Part shown: piece by piece, positions 37,293-44,568 of the stretch | Layout of the letters: each line of letters starts with the position of its first letter | Position numbering within the stretch: position 1 is the stretch's first letter | Source: Anaerolineales bacterium | Lineage (GTDB): Bacteria; Chloroflexota; Anaerolineae; 4572-78; J111 | Reading direction: 5' to 3' | Length of the DNA stretch: 64,000 nt | Assembly: GCA_020634855.1 (NCBI GenBank) | Contig: JACKAU010000024.1 | Location: 1-64,000 of the forward strand | Position numbers and translations under genes: made by a program | The notes under the pieces: generated by a model | Database searches by the model: none | What the model was told of the DNA's origin: nothing | What the model saw: the letters and a program-made list of their open reading frames with translations, nothing else

Positions 37293-37357
37293 CCTGTTAT
37301 CCTGATATGGTAATGTTCTAGAACAAGTCCAAAAATCTTCGTAGGATTACGCTTCTA

Positions 37358-37418
37358 GTTGCAACTCTGCAAATCTGTAACCTTGCGACTTTGCAACTTT
37401 GTTACTCTGCACCCTTGC
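37358..37418. repeat. Decamer repeat array (CTTTGCAACT type), right of the four-helix gene
   Basis: About six 10-bp units of the form CTTTGCAACT / CCTTGCGACT / TTGTTACTCT. They are the reverse complement of the units at 36780-36891, so the two arrays form long imperfect inverted flanks of the four-helix gene. The remainder of 37419-37590 shows no other feature. Confidence 0.7.
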
Positions 37419-37591
37419 CGTAACTTGACATATTAGAACAAAATTTCTACCAAAATGGTATTGTAGCACATAGTAGGGTAAATGCAAGCCAAAATTATGA
37501 CGCCATTTGGGCCGTCATTCTTACAAGGGCCGGAAGATTGCCTGATTGTCCACTTAAAAAGGAGATAAAAACAAATTATGTGACAACCAAA

Positions 37592-37627
37592 GAAAAGACC
37601 TACCGGAATGAATTTGTCCGGTAGGTC
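37592..37627 (-). terminator. Strong rho-independent terminator of the PHP gene
   Basis: GACCTACCGGA (37597-37607) and TCCGGTAGGTC (37617-37627) form a perfect 11-bp stem with a 9-base loop. Read on the minus strand it is followed by TTTTCTTT. It lies 24 bases past the stop of the gene at 37652. Confidence 0.9.
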
Positions 37628-37651
37628 TATCTTCTCCTTGGCAAGGGGGAT

Positions 37652-38353
37652 TTAATCGGAATAGACGTGGGTATGGGGCGACCAGCCACGTTTGAGGACG
37701 GCTGAGACCAAGCGGAACACGCTGCGCGGGGTCCAGAGAGACCCGCAAGCTTCAACTGTACGATTTTCAACGGCCCGGCGGAAATCTTCGGCGGTTTTGC
37801 CGTAGAAACGCGTGTAGGCTTGCCCCACCGTAAAAGGAACATGGGAGTCACTGCCACCCAGTTCGGCCAAATGTTGGCCTCGATGGCGATTCAAAATGGT
37901 GCTAATGGGGTTGCTTAAGATGTTGCCGGGAAAGCCGTTGCGAACTTCAACAGCGTCGAGAGGTAAGGTGAAAATTTTCGATCCCAGCCCTTTCATATTG
38001 TTGAAGGTAGACAGGCGACTGAAGGGATGAACCGATACGGCCAAACCGCCTTGCGCGTGGATCGCTTCAATGGCTTCCAGGGCGGTATCATAAGTGGGCA
38101 GGGTTGACTTCACAAACAGCCCAACTACATCACCCTCTTTAGTGGTGACCTCTTGCCCGATGATAACGTTTAGATGGGGAGCGTGACTTTTGGCATAAGC
38201 CTGGGCTACAAAGGCGCCTTCGGCGGTATCATGGTCGGTAATGGCGATGACGCTTAGATCGGTCTCGGTGGCGATGTAAGCGACCATCTCTTCGGGCGTC
38301 ATAACGCCATCGCTGTAGTTTGTATGCATGTGAGTGTCGGCTTTGCTGAACAT
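37652..38353 (-). CDS. PHP-domain phosphoesterase
   Basis: A 233-aa metal-dependent phosphoesterase of the polymerase-and-histidinol-phosphatase superfamily. Metal ligands are visible in ADTHMHTNYSDG (H-x-H) and AITDHDTAEG, with a further EVTTKEGDVVGLF block, VSVHPFSR and a late GGSDSHVPFTVG. The size fits the small YciV/TrpH-like RNase AM and 5'-3' nucleotidase subgroup, although the last metal motif (SDSH) is what supports this most. ATG at 38353. Single gene with its own terminator. Confidence 0.88.
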   Translation of the reverse strand: MFSKADTHMHTNYSDGVMTPEEMVAYIATETDLSVIAITDHDTAEGAFVAQAYAKSHAPHLNVIIGQEVTTKEGDVVGLFVKSTLPTYDTALEAIEAIHAQGGLAVSVHPFSRLSTFNNMKGLGSKIFTLPLDAVEVRNGFPGNILSNPISTILNRHRGQHLAELGGSDSHVPFTVGQAYTRFYGKTAEDFRRAVENRTVEACGSLWTPRSVFRLVSAVLKRGWSPHTHVYSD

Positions 38354-38823
38354 ATCTTTCTCTCTTGTAAACTAGTAGTTGTTGATCGAGTAGAAATGAA
38401 CCAAAGAAGCTTCGGAAACCGAACAAATGGTACGTTGAGAGATAGGTGTGAGCGAAAATTCAAAATAAGTTCGTAACAGAATAAACTGGCGGCTTCCGAA
38501 GTCTTCAACTTGGTTCTCCTAAACTATAGCAACTTCCTCGCAGAATTCTATGGGAAAAATGTATGAATCGAGTTAGAGTGTGTTGCTTTGGTGAAATATG
38601 AGGTGGTCGATGCCTTGCTAATGGCCATCCTGGCAGCGTTACAGTGCAGTTTGGGCTTTTGACGAAATGGGAGTACAATACACCATGATCGACGCTAAAG
38701 ATCCAAAAAAGAGAGAGTTGGAGATAGGCCGTAGCGAGACAGCCGCTTAGGGGTTACAAATCTCCCCGTTGGCTAATCTTCGGCGTCCTGTTTTCTACGT
38801 TAAATTGAGAGGAAAATCGGCCC

Positions 38824-39021
38824 ATGGTGGTTCGTCAGCGATGCAAGAAGTTGCTTATCATTTTGCTGTTCGCTATCTCCTACTGGCTTGCTGTGGCAGC
38901 GATGCCTGCTTTTCACGCCCTCGATCTGCCATTGTATTCGTTACCTATCCCTGGTTTTGACTTGACCTCACCTCAATCCCCGGTCATTGATCCTGGTTTA
39001 CCAATCGCCACGTGTGCTTAA
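38824..39021 (+). CDS. Possible small secreted protein (doubtful)
   Basis: This 65-aa frame has a basic start and a hydrophobic run (KKLLIILLFAISYWLAVAA) that could be a signal peptide, then a Pro-rich tail. GAGAGGAAAA lies about nine bases ahead of the ATG. There is no homologue I recognise and no clear promoter. The gap 38354-39094 otherwise contains nothing convincing. Confidence 0.25.
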   Translation: MVVRQRCKKLLIILLFAISYWLAVAAMPAFHALDLPLYSLPIPGFDLTSPQSPVIDPGLPIATCA

Positions 39022-39094
39022 ATACGGGTTATGTAGCTACTCTCTTTTATTATGGATACAAATTTTTGGAGGAAACAAACAAATCAATAGAGAT

Positions 39095-39120
39095 TTAGAA
39101 AAACGGAGTCGTTTTTCTAA
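39095..39120 (+). promoter_or_regulatory. Perfect hairpin abutting a Shine-Dalgarno sequence
   Basis: TTAGAAAAACG (39095-39105) and CGTTTTTCTAA (39110-39120) form an 11-bp perfect stem with the tetraloop GAGT. AGGAGG (39121-39126) follows with no gap. It may control access of ribosomes, or protect a processed 5' end, for the small membrane protein gene at 39131. Confidence 0.55.
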
Positions 39121-39130
39121 AGGAGGCACA

Positions 39131-39337
39131 ATGAAAACGCTAGTTACTATCTTGGCTACCGTTACCGACCTTATATTAGTGGTAGTTATTGGCTATGGCA
39201 TGTGGCTTTGGATGTCTAATGGGGTTATTAGCGAAAGTGTGCAACAGTTTTATCTCAATATCACGTTGGCAGTAACAGCGGTGATATTGATTACCGTGGG
39301 ACTTGGGGTTATGACTGCACGCCGGCTGAAATTCTAG
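39131..39337 (+). CDS. Small two-helix membrane protein
   Basis: This 68-aa protein starts at ATG 39131, preceded by AGGAGG at 39121-39126. Two hydrophobic helices (about residues 5-28, TILATVTDLILVVVIGYGMW, and 42-62, NITLAVTAVILITVGLGVMT) leave short ends; the C-terminus is basic (ARRLKF), suggesting it faces the cytoplasm. No family recognised. The longer frame that opens at 38987 is not needed, because the strong ribosome-binding site fixes this start. Confidence 0.65.
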   Translation: MKTLVTILATVTDLILVVVIGYGMWLWMSNGVISESVQQFYLNITLAVTAVILITVGLGVMTARRLKF

Positions 39338-39477
39338 GCTTGGAAGCGTATTAACATCGCTCCGGGAACCACTTTTCATGCCACCTAACTGGGCCAACTG
39401 GGCCGGTTGGTTGGATAAATAATATTTACAAACTTTTTTCAAACAGTTTTCTTATGGATTTTTGTTAAAGAAACCGT

Positions 39478-39483
39478 TATAAT
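39478..39483 (+). promoter_or_regulatory. Probable -10 box of the glmS transcript
   Basis: TATAAT lies about 90 bases upstream of the ribozyme cleavage site. The upstream sequence is A/T-rich but shows no clear -35 at 16-18 bp. Confidence 0.45.
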
Positions 39484-39560
39484 TGAAGCTGTCAATAAAA
39501 CAAAACCTGATACTATTTAATTCAGTTAGATAATATAGAAAGGAGTTCAAAAACATACGT

Positions 39561-39706
39561 TAGGACAATAAGCGCCAGGCTCCACAGCTCTTCGTGGAGT
39601 GACGAGGTGCAGGTTCATCGAAAGTTTCGGCGGGTGCCTGCCGGGTTACCACACCCCGAATTGTCCTCACCGCCCCCCTCAGGGGCATTAAGTCTTTCTA
39701 CAAAAC
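39561..39706 (+). ncRNA. glmS ribozyme-riboswitch (glucosamine-6-phosphate-activated)
   Basis: The conserved core is present in order: AGCGCC (39571-39576) at the self-cleavage site, P2 arms CTCCAC/GTGGAG, GACGAGG carrying the catalytic G, then TTCATCGAAAG, TTTCGGCGGGTGCC and CTGCCGGG. Outer pairing GGACAAT (39563-39569) with ATTGTCC (39660-39666) closes the fold. GCCCC/GGGGC (39672-39686) form a following P4-like stem. Cleavage is expected between A39571 and G39572. Bound glucosamine-6-phosphate acts as cofactor for cleavage and the cut mRNA is degraded, giving feedback on GlmS. It lies about 400 bases upstream of the glmS ATG, further than usual. Confidence 0.93.
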
Positions 39707-39813
39707 CGACAGATTGTCGGCCAAAATGAAAGATAGTGGTTTACAAGCAACATCAACCATAACTTAATCGTGTGTCGTGGTTTGCTCATAGCGAGTGGTT
39801 CTATTGGCATACC

Positions 39814-39908
39814 TTCAGGATATCATATTGCAGCGTAGCAAGGCGCAGAAGTACAGCTATGGAGGCTGTCCCGTGTCTGTACAACCTTGCTGCCTGGTTT
39901 ATCCTGAA
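39814..39908 (+). other. Long nested stem-loop in the glmS leader
   Basis: Collinear pairing arms are TTCAGGATA (39814-39822) with TATCCTGAA (39900-39908), AGCAAGG (39837-39843) with CCTTGCT (39885-39891), and GTACAG (39851-39856) with CTGTAC (39877-39882). This gives a 95-base extended hairpin between the ribozyme and the coding region. It could be an RNA element of the leader or an inserted palindromic repeat. I do not recognise the family. A smaller stem CCGACA/TGTCGG occurs near 39708. Confidence 0.6.
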
Positions 39909-39977
39909 CACGATTAACGCTCTAAACACGCTAAACCCAAAAACGTGATAAATTTATTCTAAGGAGAATTTTAAGCT

Positions 39978-41819
39978 ATGTGTGGCATTGTAGGGTATAT
40001 TGGTAACAAAGACGCATCAACAATTGTCTTGAACGGTTTAAAGAAACTTGAATATCGCGGCTATGACTCGGCTGGGATAGCCTCGGTTAATGGCGTATTG
40101 GATATTCGACGCGCGTCGGGTAAATTGATCAACCTTGAAACTAAGCTGGCCGAACAGCCGCTGCTCGGCAACTTGGCCATCGGCCACACCCGCTGGGCTA
40201 CCCACGGCGCGCCGGTGGAGCGAAATGCGCATCCTCATGCCGACGAAGCCAACAACGTCGCGGTGGTGCAGAACGGTATTGTTGAAAATTTCATGACGCT
40301 CCGTCGGCAGTTGCAAGACGAAGGACACGAATTTAAGTCTGATACCGATACTGAGGTCATTACGCATTTAATTGATAAATATTTGGCTGACGGGAATGAG
40401 CTAGTAACGGCCTGCCGGCTAGCTTTTCGACAGCTCGAAGGGGCCCACGCCATCGCGGTTACCAGCCGACAAGAGCCGGATAAAATTATTGCAGCTCGAT
40501 TGGGCAATGCCGGTGGCGTGATTGTGGGATTGGGTGAGGGCGAAAATTATCTAGCTTCAGATATCCCCGCTATTCTGGAGCATACCCAACACGTCGTTTT
40601 TCTGGAAGATCAAGAAATGGCCGTCATCACGGCCAATGGCATTACCTACAGCCGTATCGACGGTGCTCCCATCGAAAAGGATTACACCGTTATCACCTGG
40701 GATCCGATCAGCGCCGTCAAAGGTCAATACCATCATTTTATGGAAAAGGAGATTCACGAGCAGCCGCAATCGATTCAGAGCACTATTCGGGGGCGAGTCG
40801 ATTTCACTACCGGCAAAATTGCTTTTGAAGAACTGCAACTGACCCCGGAAGCAGCCAAGCAGATCGATCGGGTGATGATTGTAGCCTGCGGGACGTCCTT
40901 CTATGCCGGCCAGGTGGGTCGATTCATCTTGGAGAAATTAGCCCGGATCAAAGTGTCGGTTGAGTATGCCTCGGAGTTTCGCTATCGCGATCCGCTAATC
41001 GATGACAAAACAGCTATTCTGGCGATCAGCCAGTCCGGCGAAACGGTCGATACCCTGGCGGCCATGGAAGAGGGTCGCGAACAAGGCGCGACACTGTGGT
41101 CGATTGTCAATGTGCAGGGCAGTATGGTTCACAAGTTGAGTGACGGTACAATTCTAATGCAGGCTGGACCGGAAATCGGCGTCGCCAGCACCAAAGCCTT
41201 TACCACCACCCTGACCGATTTATTCATGCTGGGGATGTACCTGGGTCAACTGCGCGGCACCTTGTCCGATGAAGAAAGCCTTGAGTTGGTTAAGCATCTG
41301 GCCCATTTGCCGGAACTGGCCGGCGAAGTTTTAAAAGACGGTTACAACGATTACGAGACCTTAATTCATCGCTACCATAAAAAAGATCATTTTCTCTACC
41401 TGGGGCGCGGGGTTAACTACCCGATTGCGATGGAAGGAGCGTTGAAACTAAAAGAGATTAGCTACATTCACGCCGAAGGCTACCCGGCCGGCGAGATGAA
41501 ACACGGCCCGATCGCGCTGATCGATGAGGATATGCCGGTTCTGTGCATTGTCACTCAGGATAACGTTTACGATAAGATGATCAGCCAAGTTGAGCAAGTT
41601 CGCGCTCGGGACGGCGTGGTCATTTCGCTGGTCAATGAAGGCGATACGATGGTCGCTGAGAAATCGACCCACATTTTGCAGATCCCACCAACGCACCCGT
41701 TCTTAACGCCCATTCTGTCAGTGATCCCGCTGCAACTGCTGGCCTATCACATCGCCGTTCGCCGGGGGGCTGACGTCGATCAGCCCCGCAATTTGGCCAA
41801 ATCGGTGACCGTGGAGTAA
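39978..41819 (+). CDS. glmS: Glutamine-fructose-6-phosphate aminotransferase
   Basis: This 613-aa enzyme makes glucosamine-6-phosphate for peptidoglycan. Cys1 nucleophile after Met removal (MCGIVGYIGNKDA), a glutaminase domain to about residue 240 (GHTRWATHG, LEGAHAIAV), and two SIS isomerase domains (ACGTSFYAGQVGR; AILAISQSGETVDTLAAM; GRGVNYPIAMEGALKLKEI). The C-terminal tail RNLAKSVTVE is the family ending. ATG 39978 has AAGGAG ahead. Regulated by the upstream ribozyme. The stop is followed at once by an hsdM fragment. Confidence 0.97.
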   Translation: MCGIVGYIGNKDASTIVLNGLKKLEYRGYDSAGIASVNGVLDIRRASGKLINLETKLAEQPLLGNLAIGHTRWATHGAPVERNAHPHADEANNVAVVQNGIVENFMTLRRQLQDEGHEFKSDTDTEVITHLIDKYLADGNELVTACRLAFRQLEGAHAIAVTSRQEPDKIIAARLGNAGGVIVGLGEGENYLASDIPAILEHTQHVVFLEDQEMAVITANGITYSRIDGAPIEKDYTVITWDPISAVKGQYHHFMEKEIHEQPQSIQSTIRGRVDFTTGKIAFEELQLTPEAAKQIDRVMIVACGTSFYAGQVGRFILEKLARIKVSVEYASEFRYRDPLIDDKTAILAISQSGETVDTLAAMEEGREQGATLWSIVNVQGSMVHKLSDGTILMQAGPEIGVASTKAFTTTLTDLFMLGMYLGQLRGTLSDEESLELVKHLAHLPELAGEVLKDGYNDYETLIHRYHKKDHFLYLGRGVNYPIAMEGALKLKEISYIHAEGYPAGEMKHGPIALIDEDMPVLCIVTQDNVYDKMISQVEQVRARDGVVISLVNEGDTMVAEKSTHILQIPPTHPFLTPILSVIPLQLLAYHIAVRRGADVDQPRNLAKSVTVE

Positions 41820-41822
41820 GCC

Positions 41823-42297
41823 GTGGGGCACAATCACCCCCACCCGGCCATTTTCCTCCGGTTGGGGAAAGCAGGTGGTCGCCCTCTTTGATGGTCGGGT
41901 TTTTGAGGGTGTCGGTCCAGTGGATATTCTGCCGGCTGGCGTTGACGTTGTGCAGAAAGACGTTCATGACCGCCAGCGCCCAGGTTGCGCCGTTGGCTTC
42001 TTGGGCATACAGGGCGTAGTTGTCGGCCTGGTTAGGGTGATCGCGGGCGACATGCTGGGCGCACTTGATCAGCAGCGAACTGCTGCCGGCGGCGGGGTCG
42101 CAGATGCGGTCGCCGGGCCGGGGGTCGAGCAGGCGGGCCAGTAAAATGCTAACCTGCGGCGGGGTGTAGAACTCGCCCGCTTTTTTGCCGGCCCCGGCCG
42201 CAAACTTGCCGATCAAATATTCGTAGGCGTTGCCGATGATATCCAGATCGCCCACCCGCGAGGGGCGCAGATCGAGCCGGGGGTCGGCAAAGTCATT
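41823..42297 (-). pseudogene. hsdM: Type I restriction-modification methylase (HsdM) remnant
   Basis: From about 42297 the minus strand reads NDFADPRLDLRPSR, then GNAYEYLIGKFAAGAGKKAGEFYTP and DPAAGSSSLLIKCAQH (SAM-binding motif I), as in HsdM N6-adenine methylases. There is no start region. After KEGDHLL the catalytic NPPF region is missing; the frame shifts and the sequence resumes as FPQPEENGRVGVIVPHG, a later HsdM block, before ending against the glmS stop. So it is truncated at both ends with an internal deletion and frameshift. No hsdR or hsdS is visible. Confidence 0.85.
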
Positions 42298-42428
42298 CTA
42301 TGGGTTCTCTTCCTCCTCCTTCCATTTTAACAATCTTTTCTCCTCCTGACAACCGGACTTGGGTACAGAAGGGAGAATTTAGAATTTAGAATGGAAAAAA
42401 TCAATCACCATGGTCTTCTACTCCGACT

Positions 42429-42663
42429 CACCTAGGTGTTGGCGGCTGATCATTAGAATGATTCGTCTGAGTCACCTAGGTGTTGGCGGCTGATCATTAG
42501 AATGATTCGTCTGAGTCACCTAGGTGATCGTGGCTGATCATTAGAGTGACTCACCCTGACTCACCTAGGTGACTCACCCTGACTCACCTAGGTGACTCAC
42601 CCTGACTCACCTAGGTGAGTCGCCTTGAGTCACTATAGTGAGTCGGAGTGACTCACCTAGGTG
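42429..42663. repeat. Array of CACCTAGGTG palindromes phased at 22-23 bp
   Basis: Perfect CACCTAGGTG copies begin at 42429, 42473, 42517, 42562, 42585, 42608 and 42654, with a variant CACTATAGTG at 42631. The last five sit exactly 23 bp apart. The first three are 44 bp apart with a second palindrome (ATCATTAGAATGAT) half way, so two-turn spacing holds throughout. It lies 350-580 bp upstream of the sigma-54 promoter. The rest of 42298-42428 and 42664-42820 shows no gene. Confidence 0.85.
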
Positions 42664-42822
42664 ATAGGAATACAGCCATCCTCATTCGCCGCGAGATGAA
42701 GGGGTTGGTTACGGGCTGGGTTTGAGCCATAGTGCCAGCCACCGGAATAATTATCCGGAGTTAAGTCAATTGTCCCCTGCGCCGAATCTTATTTCGTCTG
42801 GTTGGTAAATTGGCCCACTTTG

Positions 42823-42838
42823 GCGAAAAAAGTTTCGC
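42823..42838. promoter_or_regulatory. Dyad GCGAAA-N4-TTTCGC upstream of the sigma-54 promoter
   Basis: A 6+6 inverted repeat centred about 200 bp upstream of the predicted sigma-54 start site. It may be a protein site or chance; no matching copy was seen near other genes. Confidence 0.3.
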
Positions 42839-42924
42839 AGCTTTAAATCCCTCGAAAGCGCGATAATGCTTTTGATCACTATCGAACCCCCGGTTGATCT
42901 CCCTTTTACCCTCAATCTAACGCT

Positions 42925-42937
42925 TTTGGTAACCAAA
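42925..42937. promoter_or_regulatory. Candidate activator binding site TTTGGTAACCAAA
   Basis: A perfect palindrome (6+1+6) centred at 42931, about 80 bp upstream of the -24 element and about 104 bp from the predicted start site. This is the usual distance for the upstream activating sequence of a sigma-54 activator. The Fis-type HTH protein encoded at 53030 is the natural candidate ligand; the link is inferred. Confidence 0.45.
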
Positions 42938-43007
42938 TGGGGTTACTTAAGCTTAAAAAACCTCTTTTTGGCTTGATTTTTCAGATTCATTCCTAAAATC
43001 CGCTAAC

Positions 43008-43024
43008 TTGGCACGGAACTTGCA
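43008..43024 (+). promoter_or_regulatory. Sigma-54 (-24/-12) promoter
   Basis: TTGGCACGGAACTTGCA fits the consensus YTGGCACGrNNNTTGCW, with GG at 43010-43011 and GC at 43022-43023 separated by exactly 10 bases. Expected start near 43035, about 50 bases ahead of the ATG at 43088, with AGGAGGT between. rpoN and its AAA+ activator are encoded 8.6-10 kb downstream. Confidence 0.88.
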
Positions 43025-43087
43025 ACATATAAATAGTAGTAGTGATTTACTCCATATCAATGAACTGTAAAAAACAGGAGGTTTACA

Positions 43088-43708
43088 ATGCATGATATTG
43101 ATCGGACCCAAATGGAAATGGAATGGGAGGCGGATCCGTTCGGCGCCGGAGAGTATGAATATGACGAGTACGAATATGACTCCCAAGCGGAGATGTATGG
43201 TGAGGCGGAGGCTGATCTCTACGGTGAATATGAATATGAATTTGAAGGGACATTTGATGAAGCGGAAGAGATGGAACTGGCGGCTGAATTATTGGAAATC
43301 ACGGACGAGGCTGAACTTGACCAGTTCCTGGGGAGCTTGATTAAAAGAGCCGGTCGGGCGGTAGGCCGGGCTATCAAATCTCCGGTGGGTCGCCACTTGG
43401 GCGGTATCTTAAGAGGCATGGCCCGAAAGGCGCTGCCCATTGCCGGCGGCGCGATCGGTACCTATTTCGGCGGACCGGGCGGCGGCGCTATCGGCAGCCG
43501 GCTGGCTTCAGGCGCCGGACGGTTGTTCGGCTTAGAACTCGAAGGCATGAGTATGGAAGATCAAGAATTTGAGGTGGCTAGACGATTTGTGCGTTTTGCC
43601 GGAGACGCGGCCAAGAATGCGGCTATGGCTCCTGCTGCGACATCGCCCGCAGCGGCCGCTCAAAATGCGGCCGCTGCCGCCGCCAGAAACATGCGCCGGG
43701 GCTGTTAA
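43088..43708 (+). CDS. Acidic-leader, glycine-rich-core protein A (sigma-54 controlled)
   Basis: This 206-aa protein of unknown function is first behind the sigma-54 promoter. Residues 1-58 are extremely Glu/Tyr/Asp-rich (GEYEYDEYEYDSQAEMYGE). A helical block EEMELAAELLEITDEAELDQ follows, then a basic segment (LIKRAGRAVGRAIKSPVGR) and a Gly/Ala-rich amphipathic core (ALPIAGGAIGTYFGGPGGGA). Next come MEDQEFEVARRFVRFAGDAA and an Ala-rich tail ending RRGC. No signal peptide. It is paralogous to the next gene. The Gly-rich core recalls membrane-active or self-assembling small proteins, but no activity is established. Confidence 0.75.
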   Translation: MHDIDRTQMEMEWEADPFGAGEYEYDEYEYDSQAEMYGEAEADLYGEYEYEFEGTFDEAEEMELAAELLEITDEAELDQFLGSLIKRAGRAVGRAIKSPVGRHLGGILRGMARKALPIAGGAIGTYFGGPGGGAIGSRLASGAGRLFGLELEGMSMEDQEFEVARRFVRFAGDAAKNAAMAPAATSPAAAAQNAAAAAARNMRRGC

Positions 43709-43900
43709 GTCGAGGTGTGACCTCTGGGCGACAGATGCCCGGGGGTAGAGGCGGGCAGAGTGGCCGGTGGATACGTCGAGGTCGCCGGATTATTTTGCTC
43801 GATGTCTAAGTCGGGCGGCAAGTCCCTGAGTACGATACAGGGAGCTATCACTTTACTGCGAGTTGATTCGCTTTATCCAGCCAGATAAGTGGAGGTTACG

Positions 43901-44566
43901 ATGTATAACGGAAATCGTCTGAATTCAGAATGGGCGTTCGATGGTCCGGCGTCTAACGAGTTCGAGTTTTCGTCGGAGTGGGAATTCGCTGAGGAGATCT
44001 CGCTCGAAAGCCCTTTTTCAGAAGGCGAGGAGATGGAGTTGGCGGCCGAACTGCTTGAAATCATGGATGAAGAGGAGTTGGAACAGTTCCTGGGCAAACT
44101 GTTCAAGAAGGCCTGGCGTGGTATTCGTAAAGTTGGCCGCAGTGTATTTCGCCCTTTGGGGCGAGTCCTCAAATCTGTAGCTAAGAAGGCTCTGCCATTC
44201 CTGGGGGGGGCGCTGGGGTCTTTCATTCCTGTGCCCGGCGTGGGTACGGCCATTGGTTCAGCCGTGGGCGGCGCCTTAAGTAAAGCCCTTGAAATGGAAT
44301 TTGAGGGGTTAGACCCGGAGGATCAGGAGTTTGAAATGGCCCGGCGCTTTGTCCGTTTGGCCGGTACAGCGGCCAGACAGGCGGCCATGACGCCACCGGG
44401 AATTGATCCGCAAATGGCGGTCAATCAAGCTCTAACCGCAGCAGCGCGCCAGCAAATGCCCCAATTAGCGAGTGGCCAAAAATCCTTGATCGGTTCGATG
44501 AACGGCCGGGGACGCAGCGGGCGTTGCGTCCGGCGCGGCCGTACGATCATCATCTTCGGGGCCTAA
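43901..44566 (+). CDS. Acidic-leader, glycine-rich-core protein B, paralogue of 43088
   Basis: The protein is 221 aa from ATG 43901 (GGAGG at 43891-43895; GTG 43889 would sit before the binding site). Shares with protein A the order acidic leader, EEMELAAELLEIMDEEELEQ, FLGKLFKKA basic stretch, ARKALP/AKKALPFLGGALGSF hydrophobic-Gly core, EDQEFEMARRFVRLAG and a C-terminal helical region. Unlike A it ends in a basic beta-like tail (SGRCVRRGRTIIIFGA). The two A and B copies are separated by 192 bases without a second sigma-54 promoter. Only two bases separate its stop from the next ATG. Confidence 0.75.
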   Translation: MYNGNRLNSEWAFDGPASNEFEFSSEWEFAEEISLESPFSEGEEMELAAELLEIMDEEELEQFLGKLFKKAWRGIRKVGRSVFRPLGRVLKSVAKKALPFLGGALGSFIPVPGVGTAIGSAVGGALSKALEMEFEGLDPEDQEFEMARRFVRLAGTAARQAAMTPPGIDPQMAVNQALTAAARQQMPQLASGQKSLIGSMNGRGRSGRCVRRGRTIIIFGA

Positions 44567-44568
44567 TC

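Noticed and set aside
41632..41822. Continuation of the methylase frame into glmS
   Set aside because: This part is antisense to the conserved C-terminus of GlmS and carries no methylase motif.
42429..42663. CRISPR array or attachment site
   Set aside because: Units are 23 or 44 bp with near-identical intervening DNA; no integrase is present.
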